From a virus: a DNA stretch of 47,915 bases. The stretch spans positions 1 through 47,915 of the IMG/VR virus record IMGVR_UViG_3300031578_000066; one strand, given 5' to 3'. The position numbers and the translations under genes are program-made. The notes under the pieces were generated by a model. The model was given only the letters and a program-made list of their open reading frames with translations, was not told where the DNA came from and did no database searches. Below, piece after piece: positions 47,798-47,915 of the stretch (the first letter of the stretch is position 1; every line of letters starts with the position of its first letter).

Positions 47798-47915
47798 ACA
47801 TAACAACAAATATAAAACATTGCTGTCGTGATTTCTATTTACTTATACGTAATTATTTTAATTTTGTTACATTTATTTGCATTTATGTTGCAATATTTTA
47901 TATTTGCGACCGTTA
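47798..47915 (-). repeat. attC-like site 16, cut by window end
   Basis: ACATAAC (47798-47804) opens the site, and the window ends in GTTA of its R' box. About 80% of it resembles the site at 46861-46981 by eye. Confidence 0.8.
47844..47870 (-). promoter_or_regulatory. Element promoter motif inside an attC spacer
   Basis: GTAACA (47870-47865), 11 nt, ATTACGTATA (47853-47844) on the minus strand, reading towards the gene at 47520-47771. Confidence 0.6.

Noticed and set aside
1-47915. Interpretation of the inverted ends as phage terminal inverted repeats
   Set aside because: The identity is only 110 bp, does not reach the right window end, and stops at a cassette box. Shared cassettes explain it better.

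Overview
This AT-rich window looks like part of a large tailed-phage genome, or a phage-derived element, of a Bacteroidota host. The phage-type genes are an rIIB homologue, a Dda-like helicase, a split ATP-dependent DNA ligase, two RNA ligases, a polynucleotide-kinase-like P-loop enzyme, DHFR, peptide deformylase, a Dam-type methylase, an AAA ATPase, two Nudix hydrolases and homing endonucleases. They sit in long runs of small, mostly co-oriented, often 4-nt-overlapping genes. The Bacteroidota assignment rests on three promoters of the TTG/TAnnTTTG class and is an inference. I found no virion structural, terminase, tRNA or rRNA genes.

Layout: 1-2405 is an array of small gene cassettes separated by attC-like sites, reading rightward into a truncated integrase (2442-2534). 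2594-4903 holds rIIB and small genes. 4990-5893 is a second, shorter cassette array ending in a second integrase remnant (5936-6175). 6207-10131 is a rightward block of small phage-type genes plus an HNH endonuclease and a macro-domain protein. 10298-11559 is a leftward cluster of tiny Leu/Glu/Asp-patterned proteins. About 11640-14490 is an IS607-family element with two extra genes. 14436-44008 is a long leftward block of phage replication, repair and RNA-processing genes, interrupted by an IS200/IS605 element (about 20525-22830) carrying a passenger gene. 44042-44848 is the only intact integrase, and 44885-47915 is a third cassette array reading leftward into it. The two outer arrays are therefore in inverted orientation and share one distal cassette (1-110 equals the reverse complement of 47507-47616).

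The most interesting system is the integron-like one. Each cassette begins with a GTTRnnn box and ends with its complement, extended to about 15 bp that are specific to that cassette. Long imperfect palindromes lie between cassettes. At least four attC-like sites carry, in the spacer between their arms, an ATG and a leader peptide in frame with the gene of the NEXT cassette. Cassettes can therefore be expressed as translational fusions to the attC of their neighbour. Two other attC spacers contain a promoter-like motif (GTAACA, 11 nt, TTTACGTATA) that occurs with identical spacing upstream of about nine backbone genes. The integrase lacks the extra domain of classical IntI and is co-directional with its cassettes.
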